Of a stretch of DNA of 48,441 bases, positions 32,386 to 42,119 are shown piece after piece (within the stretch, counting starts at the first letter, position 1; every line of letters starts with the position of its first letter). The notes under the pieces are model-generated. The model was not told where the DNA came from. It saw only the letters and a list, made by a program, of their open reading frames with translations, and made no database searches. This stretch comes from Vulcanococcus limneticus LL (lineage in GTDB: Bacteria > Cyanobacteriota > Cyanobacteriia > PCC-6307 > Cyanobiaceae): the NCBI RefSeq assembly GCF_002252705.1, contig NZ_NQLA01000023.1:1-48441 (forward strand), in the 5' to 3' direction. The translations under genes were made by a program, and so were the position numbers.

Positions 32386-32453
32386 TGAACAGGCCAAGGC
32401 TTTTCGCCAAGGCTTCCCGCCCCTGCCTCCGGCAGATCCGGCGGGCCCCACCC

Positions 32454-32621
32454 GGGGCTGCCATGGTTTCGACGGGGCATAAGGAGAGTGACTGAAGCCT
32501 GCTCGGTAAGAGCAAACCCGTAACAGCGAACAACATCGTTCGTTTCTCCCGTCAAGCCGCCCCTGTGGCTGCCTGACCCTGTAAGGGAGATGGGGTGAGA
32601 TCAGCCTTATCACCCAAATGA
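32454..32621 (+). ncRNA. ssrA: tmRNA coding piece (two-piece, permuted ssrA)
   Basis: The piece begins GGGGCTGCCATGGTTTCGAC, the standard 5' acceptor strand and D-like region of tmRNA. The tag reading frame at 32526-32576 encodes ANNIVRFSRQAAPVAA and a TGA stop. Two hairpins follow: CCCT-GTA-AGGG near 32577, and GGGTGA/TCACCC near 32594-32615. Bases 32386-32453 between the two pieces are presumably removed by processing. The 3' end is approximate. tmRNA with SmpB frees stalled ribosomes and marks the incomplete protein for degradation. Confidence 0.92.
32526..32576 (+). other. tmRNA proteolysis tag reading frame
   Basis: Seventeen codons from the resume codon GCG to TGA give the 16-residue tag ANNIVRFSRQAAPVAA. 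The hydrophobic PVAA end is the expected ClpXP/ClpAP degron. The resume alanine matches the alanine charged on tmRNA convention of GCN resume codons. Confidence 0.93.
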
Positions 32622-32627
32622 TCCATG

Positions 32628-32643
32628 GGGGCTGGAAGGCCCC
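32628..32643 (+). terminator. Hairpin downstream of the tmRNA coding piece
   Basis: GGGGC (32628-32632) pairs with GCCCC (32639-32643) around a TGGAAG loop and is followed by TTCAAG. It may be a weak terminator or a 3' processing element of pre-tmRNA. It lies 32 bases before the glycosyltransferase start. Confidence 0.4.
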
Positions 32644-32674
32644 TTCAAGAACGCATCGCTCGGATGGCATCGGC

Positions 32675-33898
32675 ATGGGTCCGGCCAATGCCCTCGCCTG
32701 GGCCCTGATGGTGCTGGCCGCCGCCGCGGCCCTCGGACTGGTGATCCTGATCGGCGGCCTGGCCCGGGTGTTCACGCGGGCGCCCAGGCTGGCGGAGCTG
32801 CCGGAGCCGAAGCCAGATGGGCCGGCTCCCCTGGCGGCCGCGTCGCTCACGGTGGTGGTGCCCGCCTACAACGAAGCCGCCAACATCGCCGCCTGCCTCA
32901 CCAGCCTGCTCAGCAGCGAGGCGCCCTGCGGCGACTGGCGGGTGCTGCTCGTGGACGATGGCTCCACGGATGCCACGGCGGCGATCGCCCGGGAGGCGGC
33001 CGTGGCCTGCGGCGCCACGGAGCCCCGCTTCATGCTGCTCGATGCCGGACCTCGGCCGGCAGGGGAGCGCTGGGTGGGCAAGAACTGGGCCTGCAGCCGC
33101 GCCATGGAGCAGGTGGACAGCGACTGGGTGCTGTTCGTCGATGCCGATGTGCGCCTGCAAGCCGCCACGCTGCACCACGCCCTGGCCCAGGCGAGGGCCG
33201 ATGGGGCGGATCTGCTCAGCCTGGCGCCGCGGCTGAGCTGCGGCTGCCTGGCGGAATGGATGGTGCAGCCGATTATGGCCAGCTTGCTGGGGCTGGGCTT
33301 CCCGATCGAGGCCGCCAATGATCCGGCCAGTCCGGTGGCCTTTGCCGCCGGGCCGTTCATGCTGTTCCGCCGCAGCGCCTACATGGCCATCGGTGGCCAC
33401 AGGGCCCTGGCGGCGGAAGTGGTGGAAGACCTCGCCCTGGCGCGGCGCATCAAGGCCGCCGGCCATCGCCTCGAGTACCTGCTGGGTCTGGATGCGCTCG
33501 AGCTGCGCATGTATGCCGACTTCGCCGCGCTGTGGGAGGGCTGGACGAAGAACTGGCTCCTGGGCCTCGATGGCAGCGTGGCCAAGGCCCTGGGGGCGGC
33601 CGCGGTGGTGCTGCTGCTGTTCAGCGGCCCCTGGTTGTTGACGCCGGCCGCGGCGATCGCGGCCGCGCTGCTGCCCGCCCAGCGCCTGCTGCTGCTGGCC
33701 GCCCTGGCACTCGCCCTGGCGGGGATCGGCCTGCAGCTGGCCCTGCGCCTGTGGACCCGATGGCAGTTTCAGGTGCCGCTCACGCTCTGGTGGCTGATGG
33801 GCGTTGGCGGTCTGGTGGTGGCGGCAATCGGGCCGGTGTCGGTGTGGCGAACCCTCAGCGGCCGCGGCTGGACCTGGAAGGGGAGGTCGTTGGCCTGA
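32675..33898 (+). CDS. Membrane-anchored family 2 glycosyltransferase
   Basis: The 407-residue protein has an N-terminal membrane helix (about 8-32), a GT-A catalytic domain and two or three C-terminal helices (about 310-400). Catalytic landmarks are VVVPAYNEAANIAACL (about 60-75), LLVDDGSTDAT (91-101), LFVDADVRLQ (the DxD site) and VVEDLALARRIK, with GERWVGKNWACSRAM between. The layout resembles glycosyltransferases of carotenoid or hopanoid pathways (CruC-, CrtQ- and HpnB-like), but the acceptor cannot be read from sequence. ATG at 32675 starts just before the first helix; the frame is open upstream through the end of ssrA. Confidence 0.8.
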   Translation: MGPANALAWALMVLAAAAALGLVILIGGLARVFTRAPRLAELPEPKPDGPAPLAAASLTVVVPAYNEAANIAACLTSLLSSEAPCGDWRVLLVDDGSTDATAAIAREAAVACGATEPRFMLLDAGPRPAGERWVGKNWACSRAMEQVDSDWVLFVDADVRLQAATLHHALAQARADGADLLSLAPRLSCGCLAEWMVQPIMASLLGLGFPIEAANDPASPVAFAAGPFMLFRRSAYMAIGGHRALAAEVVEDLALARRIKAAGHRLEYLLGLDALELRMYADFAALWEGWTKNWLLGLDGSVAKALGAAAVVLLLFSGPWLLTPAAAIAAALLPAQRLLLLAALALALAGIGLQLALRLWTRWQFQVPLTLWWLMGVGGLVVAAIGPVSVWRTLSGRGWTWKGRSLA

Positions 33899-33912
33899 GG
33901 GCTGGTCGTTGT

Positions 33913-34422
33913 CTACCGGCTTGCGTTGGGGGTCTTGGGCACCTTGCCGGAGGGTTGGGCTGCCGGGCCGCCAGGGAAGCCCGACCACACCTTCAGCTCC
34001 TCCAGGCTCAGCACGCCCTCCCGGCGCTGGCCGTTGAGGTCCCAGCTGGGGAAGGCGCGGATGCCGGCGGCCTCGCAGCGCTGGCGGCCGGCGTCGTCCT
34101 TGGCGCACTCCACGTAGGGGAGCTTGCGGCCGGCTTCGGTGCCGAACAGGTTCTTCTGGGTGAAGCAGTGGGGGCACCACCAGGCGCCGTAGAAGATCGC
34201 TCCCTTGCTGCGCAGATGCTCCACCAGAGCCAGCTGCTCCGGCGTGGAGGGGCTCACGGCGTCGCCGAGCTGGCCGGCCACCAGCCTCTCGGCAGGGGGC
34301 TGGCTGGCGGAAAGGCCCGGCGTTCCTGCGCCCGCCAGCACCCCCAGCAGCAGGGCAGCGCTTCCCGCGAGCCAGGGCGCTCGCCACAGGCGGGTTCGGC
34401 GACGCACGGGGGTGGGATCCAT
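33913..34422 (-). CDS. Exported thioredoxin-like protein, LTO1/VKOR C-terminal type
   Basis: The 169-residue protein has an N-terminal hydrophobic signal or anchor (about 12-40) followed by a thioredoxin-like domain. The redox pair is Cys83/Cys86 in YGAWWCPHC; a second pair, Cys106 (PYVECAK) and Cys116, follows. The phrases KNLFGTEA, GIRAFPSWDLNG and GVLSLEEL match the thioredoxin domain that in cyanobacteria and plants is fused behind the VKOR membrane domain (LTO1). Here it stands alone. It probably forms or shuffles disulfides in the thylakoid lumen or periplasm. ATG at 34422 is preferred to GTG at 34437. It converges with the glycosyltransferase gene. Confidence 0.78.
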   Translation of the reverse strand: MDPTPVRRRTRLWRAPWLAGSAALLLGVLAGAGTPGLSASQPPAERLVAGQLGDAVSPSTPEQLALVEHLRSKGAIFYGAWWCPHCFTQKNLFGTEAGRKLPYVECAKDDAGRQRCEAAGIRAFPSWDLNGQRREGVLSLEELKVWSGFPGGPAAQPSGKVPKTPNASR

Positions 34423-34566
34423 GGCGGGTGCGGGCACTGAGGTACGACGCTACGGCCATTCCCCGGCGCTGCGCCCGTTCGGCCTTCCGCCCTGTCGGCC
34501 CCTCGCGGGAGTCCGGTTCGAGCTGGGACACTGGAGATGCCGTTGACCATTCACACCAGCACTGCG

Positions 34567-35541
34567 ATGGGGGCCAACGGGTATCGCGACTACTTCAAGG
34601 TTCTGGGCCTCGATCGGGGCGCCGATGCCGACGCGGTCAAGCGCTCCTTCCGCAAGCTCGCCCGCCAGTACCACCCGGATGTGAACCCCGGCGACAACGC
34701 CGCTGAGGCGAAGTTCAAGGAGATCAGCGAGGCCTATGAGGTGCTTTCCGATCCCGACAAGCGCCGCCGCTATGAGCAGTTCGGCCAGTACTGGAACCAG
34801 GCCGGCGGCGCGGCGGGCGGCGTGGATGTGGATTTCGGCCGCTACGGCAACTTCGACGACTTCATCAACGACCTGCTCGGCCGCTTCGGCGGGCCCGGGG
34901 CCGGTGGCGGCTTTGGTGGCTTCGCCTCCGGCTTCCCGGGGGGCTTTCCCGGCGCGGCCGGCTTCGGTGGGCCGGGTGCGGGTGGCCGCGGCACGGCGCC
35001 CCTGAACCTCGATGCCGAGGCCACGATCAGCCTCAGCTACTCGGAGGCCTTCCACGGCTGTGAGCGCACCCTGGCCGTGAACGACGAGCGGGTGCAGGTG
35101 CGCGTGCCCGCCGGCGTCAGGAGCGGCAGCCGCCTGCGGCTCAAGGGCAAGGGCAACCTCCAGCCCGGCACCGGTCGCCGCGGCGACCTCTACCTCAACC
35201 TGCAGTTGCAGGACCACCCGATCTGGAGCCTGGAGGGGGATCAGCTCAAGGCGGAGCTGCCCCTCAGTTTCGATGAACTGGCCCTGGGCGGCGAGGTGCG
35301 CGTGGCGACCCCGGACGGCGAAGCCACGGTGCAGGTGCCGCCCGGCATGGCCGTGGGCCGCAGTCTGCGGCTCAAGGGCAAGGGCTGGCCCGGCCAGGCC
35401 GGCCGCGGCGATCTGCTGCTCAGCCTCAGCCTCCGCCAGCCCAGCAGCTACAGCGAGCAGGAGCGCCAGCTGCTGGAGCAGCTGCGGGCCGCCCGCAGCT
35501 TTGATCCCCGCCAGGACTGGATCGGCGCCGCCCGGCTCTGA
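34567..35541 (+). CDS. DnaJ-type co-chaperone without zinc finger (class B / CbpA-like)
   Basis: The 324-residue protein has a J domain at the N terminus (about 7-72) with HPD at 36-38, a Gly/Phe-rich segment (about 85-145) and two C-terminal peptide-binding units (RVQVRVPAGVRSGSRLRLKG and EATVQVPPGMAVGRSLRLKG). The CxxCxGxG zinc repeats of DnaJ are absent, placing it with CbpA/class B proteins that stimulate DnaK ATPase and deliver clients. ATG at 34567 fits the family; ATG at 34537 would add ten residues. hemB follows after 40 bases. Confidence 0.9.
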   Translation: MGANGYRDYFKVLGLDRGADADAVKRSFRKLARQYHPDVNPGDNAAEAKFKEISEAYEVLSDPDKRRRYEQFGQYWNQAGGAAGGVDVDFGRYGNFDDFINDLLGRFGGPGAGGGFGGFASGFPGGFPGAAGFGGPGAGGRGTAPLNLDAEATISLSYSEAFHGCERTLAVNDERVQVRVPAGVRSGSRLRLKGKGNLQPGTGRRGDLYLNLQLQDHPIWSLEGDQLKAELPLSFDELALGGEVRVATPDGEATVQVPPGMAVGRSLRLKGKGWPGQAGRGDLLLSLSLRQPSSYSEQERQLLEQLRAARSFDPRQDWIGAARL

Positions 35542-35581
35542 ATCAGTCAATCCGTAGGATCCGGCCAGCATTGCGGCCCCC

Positions 35582-36583
35582 ATGGAGCTCACCTACCGCC
35601 CGCGCCGGCTGCGCCGTACGCCTGCCCTGCGGGCCCTGGTGCGGGAGCACCATCTGAGCCCCGCCGACTTCATCTATCCCCTGTTCGTGCACGAGGGCGT
35701 CACGAACGAGCCGATCGGTGCCATGCCGGGCTGCCAGCGCTGGAGCCTGGAGGGGCTGGTGCAGGAGGTGGGTCGCGCCTGGGATCTGGGTATCCGCTGC
35801 GTGGTGCTGTTCCCCAAGGTGGCCGATGGCCTCAAGACCGAGGACGGCGCCGAGTGCTTCAACGAGGGCGGCCTGATCCCCCGCGCCATCCGGCGCCTCA
35901 AGGAGGTGCACCCCGGCATGGCGATCATGACCGACGTGGCCCTGGATCCCTACTCCTGTGACGGCCACGACGGCATCGTCAGCGAGCAGGGCGTGGTGCT
36001 CAACGACGAGACCGTGGCGATCCTGTGCAAGCAGGCCGTGGCCCAGGCCCGTGCCGGCGCCGATCTGATCGGCCCCAGCGACATGATGGACGGCCGCGTG
36101 GGAGCGATTCGCGAGGCCCTCGACGAGGAGGGCTTCGAGCACGTGGGGATCATCAGCTACACGGCCAAGTACGCCTCCGCCTACTACGGCCCCTTCCGCG
36201 AAGCCCTCGATTCGGCTCCGCGCACGGTCGGCGGCAAGCCGATCCCCAAGGACAAGAGCACTTACCAGATGGATGCGGCCAACAGCCGCGAGGCCATCAC
36301 CGAGGCCCAGCTCGATGAGCAGGAGGGTGCCGACATCCTGATGGTGAAACCCGGCCTGGCCTACCTCGATATCATCCACCGCCTGCGCCAGGAGAGCGAA
36401 CTGCCGATCGCGGCCTACAACGTCAGCGGCGAGTACGCGATGGTGAAGGCCGCCGCCGAGCGGGGCTGGATCGACGAGCGGGCCGTGGTGCTCGAAACCC
36501 TGCTCTGCTTCAAGCGGGCCGGCGCCGATCTGATCCTCACCTACCACGCCTGCGACGCCGCCGAGTGGCTGCGCCAGGGCTGA
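35582..36583 (+). CDS. hemB: Delta-aminolevulinic acid dehydratase (porphobilinogen synthase)
   Basis: The 333-residue enzyme condenses two 5-aminolevulinate molecules to porphobilinogen, an early step toward chlorophyll, heme and bilins. Active-site lysines are Lys196 (SYTAKYASAYYGPF) and Lys256 (ILMVKPGLAYLD). The metal region reads DVALDPYSCDGHDG, the plant-like aspartate-rich type, so Mg rather than Zn is expected. Length is normal. A TAGGAT hexamer at 35555-35560, 22 bases before the ATG at 35582, may be its -10 element, separating it from the DnaJ-like gene. Confidence 0.97.
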   Translation: MELTYRPRRLRRTPALRALVREHHLSPADFIYPLFVHEGVTNEPIGAMPGCQRWSLEGLVQEVGRAWDLGIRCVVLFPKVADGLKTEDGAECFNEGGLIPRAIRRLKEVHPGMAIMTDVALDPYSCDGHDGIVSEQGVVLNDETVAILCKQAVAQARAGADLIGPSDMMDGRVGAIREALDEEGFEHVGIISYTAKYASAYYGPFREALDSAPRTVGGKPIPKDKSTYQMDAANSREAITEAQLDEQEGADILMVKPGLAYLDIIHRLRQESELPIAAYNVSGEYAMVKAAAERGWIDERAVVLETLLCFKRAGADLILTYHACDAAEWLRQG

Positions 36584-36676
36584 TCTGAGCCGTTGCGACT
36601 GCCCCGCCACCACCACCGCGCCCCCGCCACCGGGCCCGGCGGCCGCTTGAATGGGGGCAGCGTTTTCAGCGGGGCC

Positions 36677-37087
36677 ATGGCTCTCCACCGCCTGGGGCAT
36701 GTCGCCCTGCGGGTCCAGGACATGGGCCGGGCCAAGGCCTTCTACCAGGCCCTGGGCCTGCGGCTTACCTGGGATGCCGACGATTGGGCCTATCTGCAGT
36801 CGCCCGTCACCGGGGATGGCGTTGCCCTGCTGAGCCCGCAGTACACCGTCGCCGGGCCCCACTTCGCCCTGCATACGGCCGACCGGGCCGAGGTGGATCA
36901 TGTGCGCGAGCAGCTGGTGGCCGCCGGCCACAGCTGCGGCCCGGTGCATGACCACCGCGACGGCACGGCGTCGTTCTACATGCAGGATCCCGAAGGCAAC
37001 TGGCTGGAGCTGCTCTACGAGCCCGCCGAGGGCCTGCCCTCCAACATCGGCGCCGCGCCGATCCCGGCGCGGGCCCCGCAGGCTTGA
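36677..37087 (+). CDS. VOC (glyoxalase/bleomycin-resistance) superfamily protein
   Basis: The 136-residue single-domain protein has two betaalphabetabetabeta units. HVALRVQDMGRAKAFYQALG begins the first and HFALHTADRAEVDHVREQL the second, with the terminal YMQDPEGNWLELLYEP providing the last metal-ligand glutamate. First-unit His8 and the C-terminal Glu are possible metal ligands. The family includes lactoylglutathione lyases and dioxygenases; the substrate here is unknown. Its stop overlaps the likely TTG start of mutS2, so the two may be co-translated. Confidence 0.82.
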   Translation: MALHRLGHVALRVQDMGRAKAFYQALGLRLTWDADDWAYLQSPVTGDGVALLSPQYTVAGPHFALHTADRAEVDHVREQLVAAGHSCGPVHDHRDGTASFYMQDPEGNWLELLYEPAEGLPSNIGAAPIPARAPQA

Positions 37088-39567
37088 GGGGGACGATTCT
37101 GGCTGCCGCGATTCAATCTGGACCGAACCGGCCTGAGGTGATCCAGTCCGAGGCCATTCAGGCCGAGGCGCTGGAGCTGCTGGAGTGGCCGCGGCTGGGG
37201 GAGCAGGTGGCGGGGTTTGCGGGCACCACGGCTGGCCGCGCCCTGGCCGCCGGCCTGCCCCTGGCCCCGGATCTGGCGATGAGCTCGCGCCTGCTGGCGG
37301 AAACCACCGAACTGCTGGCCCTCGATGGCCTCACGGAGGGCGGCCTCAGCTTCCAGGGGGTGGCCGATCTCAGCCGCACCCTGCCGCTCTGCGCCAAGGG
37401 CGGGATCGCCTCCGCCGACGACCTGCTGGCGGTGGCCACCACCCTGGCAGCGGCCCGGCGGCTGCGGCGCCAGATCGATGACCCCCAGCTGCGACCCGTG
37501 ACCACCGCCCTGGTGGAGCAGCTGCGCACCCTGCCGGAACTGGAGCAGCGCCTGCGCTTCTGTATCGAGGAGGGCGGCCGCGTGGCGGATCGGGCCAGCC
37601 CCGCCCTGGCGGAGCTGCGCCGCCAGCTGGCCGCCGCCCGCGCCGATCGCCGCGATCGCCTCAACGGGCTGCTGCGCCGCTTCGCGCCGCTGCTGCAGGA
37701 CGCGGTGATCGCCGAGCGCAACGGCCGGCCGGTGCTGGCGGTGAAGGCCGGCGCCGCCAGCCAGGTGCCGGGCCTGGTGCACGACAGCTCCGCTTCCGGC
37801 AGCACCGTGTTCATCGAACCCCAGGCGGTGCTTCCCCTGGGCAACCGCATCCGCCAGCTCGAGGGCGAGGAGCGGGAGGCCGAGCTGGCGGTGCTGCAGG
37901 AGCTCAGCGGCCTGGTGGGCGAGGAGGCCGACACCCTGGAGCAGCTCCAGCGGATCCTCACCGCCCTCGACTACGGCGTGGCCCGGGCCCGCTACGGCGC
38001 CTGGCTGGGTGCGGTGCGCCCCGAGCTGGAGGCCGAGCCCACCGCGCCGCTGCTGCTGGAGGAGTTGCGCCATCCGCTGCTGCTCTGGCAGCACAGGCAC
38101 CAGGGCGGCCAGCCCGTGGTGCCCGTGAGTGTGCGGGTGGGTCCGGAGCTGCGCGTGGTGGCGATCACCGGCCCCAACACCGGCGGCAAGACAGTGACCC
38201 TCAAGAGCGTGGGGCTGGCGGCGCTGATGGCCCGCGCCGGCCTGTTCCTGCCCTGCAGCGGCACGCCGCGGCTGCCCTGGTGCTCCCAGGTGCTCGCCGA
38301 CATCGGCGATGAGCAGTCGCTGCAGCAGAACCTCTCCACCTTCAGCGGCCACATCCGGCGGATCGCGCGGATCCTGGCGGCCCTGCCCCTGGGGGGCGTC
38401 GATCCCCGCGGCGCCTCCCTGGTGCTGCTCGACGAGGTGGGGGCCGGCACCGATCCCGCCGAGGGGACGGCCCTGGCCATTGCCCTGCTGCGCCAGCTGG
38501 CCGAGCGGGCCCGGCTCACCATCGCCACCACCCACTTCGGTGAGCTCAAGGCCCTCAAGTACGCCGATCCGCGTTTCGAAAACGCCTCGGTGGCCTTCGA
38601 TGTGGACACCCTCTCGCCCACCTACCACCTGCAGTGGGGCATTCCGGGGCGCAGCAACGCCCTGGCGATCGCCGCGCGGCTGGGGCTCGAGTCGGGCGTG
38701 CTGGAGCGGGCCCAGGAGCTGTTGGCCCCCCGGGGTGAAGGGGAGGTGAACCACGTGATCGCCGGCCTGGAGAACCAGCGCCAGCGTCAGCAGGAGGCCG
38801 CCGAGGAGGCCGCCGCCCTGCTGGCCCGCACCGAGTTGCTGCACGAGGAGCTGCTGCAGCGCTGGCAGCAGCAGAAGGAGCAGAGCGCCGAGCTGCAGGA
38901 GCAGCGCCGTCAGCAGCTGGAGCGCTCGATCCGCGACGGGCAGCAGGAGGTGCGCCGCATCATCCGCCGCCTGCGCCAGGGCCGCGCCGTCGACACCACG
39001 GCCCTGGGCGAGACGGCCCGCCGGGCCGGCCAGCGGCTCAAGAGTCTGGAGCAGGAGCATCGGCCTACGCCGGAGCGGCGCGAGCACCGCGGCTGGCGCC
39101 CCGCCGTGGGCGATCGGGTGCGGGTTCTCTCGCTCGGCAAGGCCGGCGAGGTGCTGGCCCTCAGCCCCGACGGCCGCGAGCTGAGCGTGCGCTGCGGCGT
39201 GATGCGTCTCAACCTGGAGCTCGCCGCCATCGAGGGGCTCAACGGCGAGAAGCCCGCGCCGCCGGAGCCAGCCAAAGCCCAGGTGCAGATCCGCAGCCGC
39301 CGCAACCCCGCCAGCCGCGGGCCCCAGGTGCGCACCGAGCGCAACACCGTGGACGTGCGCGGCATGCGTGTGCACGAGGCCGAGGCGGCGGTGGAGGAGC
39401 AGCTGCGGGCGGCCAACGGGCCGCTCTGGGTGATCCACGGCATCGGCACCGGCAAGCTCAAGCGCGGCCTGCGCGAGTGGCTGGCCACGGTGCCCTACGT
39501 GGAGCGGGTCAGCGATGCCGAGCAGGGCGATGGCGGCCCGGGCTGCAGTGTGATCTGGCCGAAGTGA
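37084..39567 (+). CDS. mutS2: MutS2 family ATPase/endonuclease
   Basis: The 827-residue protein has MutS core and ATPase domains without the mismatch-recognition domain. The Walker A is GPNTGGKT (363-370) and Walker B is VLLDEVGAGTDP; a long Gln/Glu/Arg-rich coiled coil (about 555-640) precedes a KOW-like segment and a C-terminal Smr domain (about 755-827, VDVRGMRVHEAE and HGIGTGKLKRGL). MutS2 binds branched DNA and in some bacteria acts on stalled or collided ribosomes. The start is uncertain: TTG at 37084 overlaps the VOC stop, while GTG at 37138 would begin at the more conserved region. Confidence 0.92.
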   Translation: MRGTILAAAIQSGPNRPEVIQSEAIQAEALELLEWPRLGEQVAGFAGTTAGRALAAGLPLAPDLAMSSRLLAETTELLALDGLTEGGLSFQGVADLSRTLPLCAKGGIASADDLLAVATTLAAARRLRRQIDDPQLRPVTTALVEQLRTLPELEQRLRFCIEEGGRVADRASPALAELRRQLAAARADRRDRLNGLLRRFAPLLQDAVIAERNGRPVLAVKAGAASQVPGLVHDSSASGSTVFIEPQAVLPLGNRIRQLEGEEREAELAVLQELSGLVGEEADTLEQLQRILTALDYGVARARYGAWLGAVRPELEAEPTAPLLLEELRHPLLLWQHRHQGGQPVVPVSVRVGPELRVVAITGPNTGGKTVTLKSVGLAALMARAGLFLPCSGTPRLPWCSQVLADIGDEQSLQQNLSTFSGHIRRIARILAALPLGGVDPRGASLVLLDEVGAGTDPAEGTALAIALLRQLAERARLTIATTHFGELKALKYADPRFENASVAFDVDTLSPTYHLQWGIPGRSNALAIAARLGLESGVLERAQELLAPRGEGEVNHVIAGLENQRQRQQEAAEEAAALLARTELLHEELLQRWQQQKEQSAELQEQRRQQLERSIRDGQQEVRRIIRRLRQGRAVDTTALGETARRAGQRLKSLEQEHRPTPERREHRGWRPAVGDRVRVLSLGKAGEVLALSPDGRELSVRCGVMRLNLELAAIEGLNGEKPAPPEPAKAQVQIRSRRNPASRGPQVRTERNTVDVRGMRVHEAEAAVEEQLRAANGPLWVIHGIGTGKLKRGLREWLATVPYVERVSDAEQGDGGPGCSVIWPK

Positions 39568-39641
39568 TCCGGGCCCCCTGGGGCGGGGTGGAACTGTCCG
39601 CAGCGTGAGGTCCGCGGCGTTTCGCCGGCAGACTTCTGCTC

Positions 39642-40895
<1,254 letters not shown>

Positions 40896-40916
40896 ATCAG
40901 GCCTTCAGACGGGCAG

Positions 40917-40926
40917 ATCCTAGGGT
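40917..40926. promoter_or_regulatory. Overlapping -10-like hexamers between divergent MalK-type and obg genes
   Basis: The 38-base gap between the two start codons holds ATCCTAGGGT. On the minus strand it reads TAGGAT (40922-40917), 22 bases upstream of the MalK-type start. On the plus strand TAGGGT (40921-40926) precedes the obg ATG by 8 bases, which would leave almost no leader. The two could not be used at once. Confidence 0.35.
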
Positions 40927-40933
40927 TGGCCAA

Positions 40934-41923
40934 ATGCAGTTCATCGATCAAGCCCGCATCGGCGTGCGCGCCGGCCGCGGCGGCGACGGCATCGTGGCCT
41001 TCCGCCGTGAGAAGTACGTGCCTGCGGGCGGGCCCTCCGGCGGGGATGGCGGCCGCGGCGGCGACGTGTGGCTCGAGGCCGACCCCAACCTCCAGACCCT
41101 GCTCGACTTCAAGTACAAGCGCCTGTTCGAGGCCCAGGAGGGCAAGCGCGGCGGGCCCAACCGCAGCAGCGGCGCCAGCGGCAACCACCTCACGATCAAG
41201 GTGCCCTGCGGCACGGAGGTGCGCGACCGCCGCACCAACATCCTGCTGGGGGATCTCACCGAGAAGGGCCAGCGGCTGCTGGTGGCGGCGGGCGGCCGCG
41301 GCGGCCTCGGCAACGCCCACTACCTGAGCAACCGCAACCGGGCGCCGGAGAAGTTCACCGAGGGCCGCGACGGCGAGGAGTGGCACCTGCAGCTGGAGCT
41401 CAAGCTGCTGGCCGAAGTGGGCATCATCGGCCTGCCCAACGCCGGCAAGAGCACCCTGATCTCCGTGCTCTCGGCGGCGCGGCCCAAGATCGCCGACTAC
41501 CCCTTCACCACCCTGGTGCCGAACCTGGGGGTGGTACGCCGCCCCACCGGCGATGGCACCGTCTTCGCCGACATCCCTGGCCTGATCGCCGGCGCCGCCC
41601 AGGGGGCGGGCCTGGGCCACGACTTCCTGCGCCACATCCAGCGCACACGCCTGCTGATCCACCTGGTGGATGCCAGCGCGGAGGATGTGGTGCGGGACCT
41701 GGCGGTGGTGGAGCAGGAGCTCACCGCCTATGGCCACGGCCTCGATGAGCGGCCCCGGATTGTGGCGCTCAACAAGATCGAGCTGCTGCTGGAGGAGGAG
41801 CTGGCGGAGAAGCTGCAGCAGGCCAGCGACCACTGCGGCCGGCCGGTGCTGGCGATCTCAGCCGCCACCTCCAAGGGATTGGATCAGCTCCTGGCCGCCA
41901 CGTGGAAGGAGCTGGGGATCTGA
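40934..41923 (+). CDS. obg: GTPase Obg/CgtA
   Basis: A 329-residue GTPase involved in maturation of the large ribosomal subunit and stress control. The glycine-rich Obg fold covers about 1-158 ([20 protein letters not shown] and [10 protein letters not shown]). The G domain starts with GLPNAGKS (166-173), followed by switch I with [30 protein letters not shown] (G3), LNKIE (G4) and a SAAT G5 motif. The C-terminal OCT domain of some homologues is absent, as usual in cyanobacteria. The gene is divergent from the MalK-type ATPase gene and converges with the CP12-type gene. Confidence 0.97.
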   Translation: MQFIDQARIGVRAGRGGDGIVAFRREKYVPAGGPSGGDGGRGGDVWLEADPNLQTLLDFKYKRLFEAQEGKRGGPNRSSGASGNHLTIKVPCGTEVRDRRTNILLGDLTEKGQRLLVAAGGRGGLGNAHYLSNRNRAPEKFTEGRDGEEWHLQLELKLLAEVGIIGLPNAGKSTLISVLSAARPKIADYPFTTLVPNLGVVRRPTGDGTVFADIPGLIAGAAQGAGLGHDFLRHIQRTRLLIHLVDASAEDVVRDLAVVEQELTAYGHGLDERPRIVALNKIELLLEEELAEKLQQASDHCGRPVLAISAATSKGLDQLLAATWKELGI

Positions 41924-41958
41924 GCCGGGCCGCAGCGGCATTGCCGCTGCGAGTCGGT

Positions 41959-42012
41959 CAGTCGCTGCAAAAGGACCAGTGGCTGCAAATGGATCAGTCG
42001 CCGCGAATCGAT
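41959..42012 (+). repeat. Three 18-bp imperfect tandem repeats after obg
   Basis: Units at 41959-41976, 41977-41994 and 41995-42012 (CAGTCGCTGCAAAAGGAC, CAGTGGCTGCAAATGGAT, CAGTCGCCGCGAATCGAT) follow each other without spacers. They lie between the obg stop and the CP12 stop and are not part of a supported gene. Confidence 0.75.
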
Positions 42013-42033
42013 CCGCTGCCTGGTCTGGGGAAG

Positions 42034-42082
42034 CCGGTGGAGCGATGGCCTACCCAGCATGGGCGGGCCTCCGCTCCACCGG
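42034..42082. repeat. Long inverted repeat between convergent obg and CP12 genes
   Basis: CCGGTGGAGCG (42034-42044) is perfectly complementary to 42072-42082, and inner GGCC segments (42046-42049 and 42066-42069) can extend the stem. The whole forms a strong hairpin. It may terminate both converging transcripts, although no T run follows, or it could be a small mobile or structural repeat. Confidence 0.6.
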
Positions 42083-42119
42083 TACAACGGTTCAGATCCC
42101 GTTGCTCAGGCCGCGTTGC

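Noticed and set aside
22980-33000. tRNA-Leu and ssrA as integration sites of a genomic island
   Set aside because: Both are common attachment targets, but I found no integrase, no duplicated gene end and no foreign-looking cargo; flanking genes are housekeeping.
41959-42012. Possible CRISPR array
   Set aside because: Units are contiguous, only three, imperfect and without spacers; no cas genes are present.
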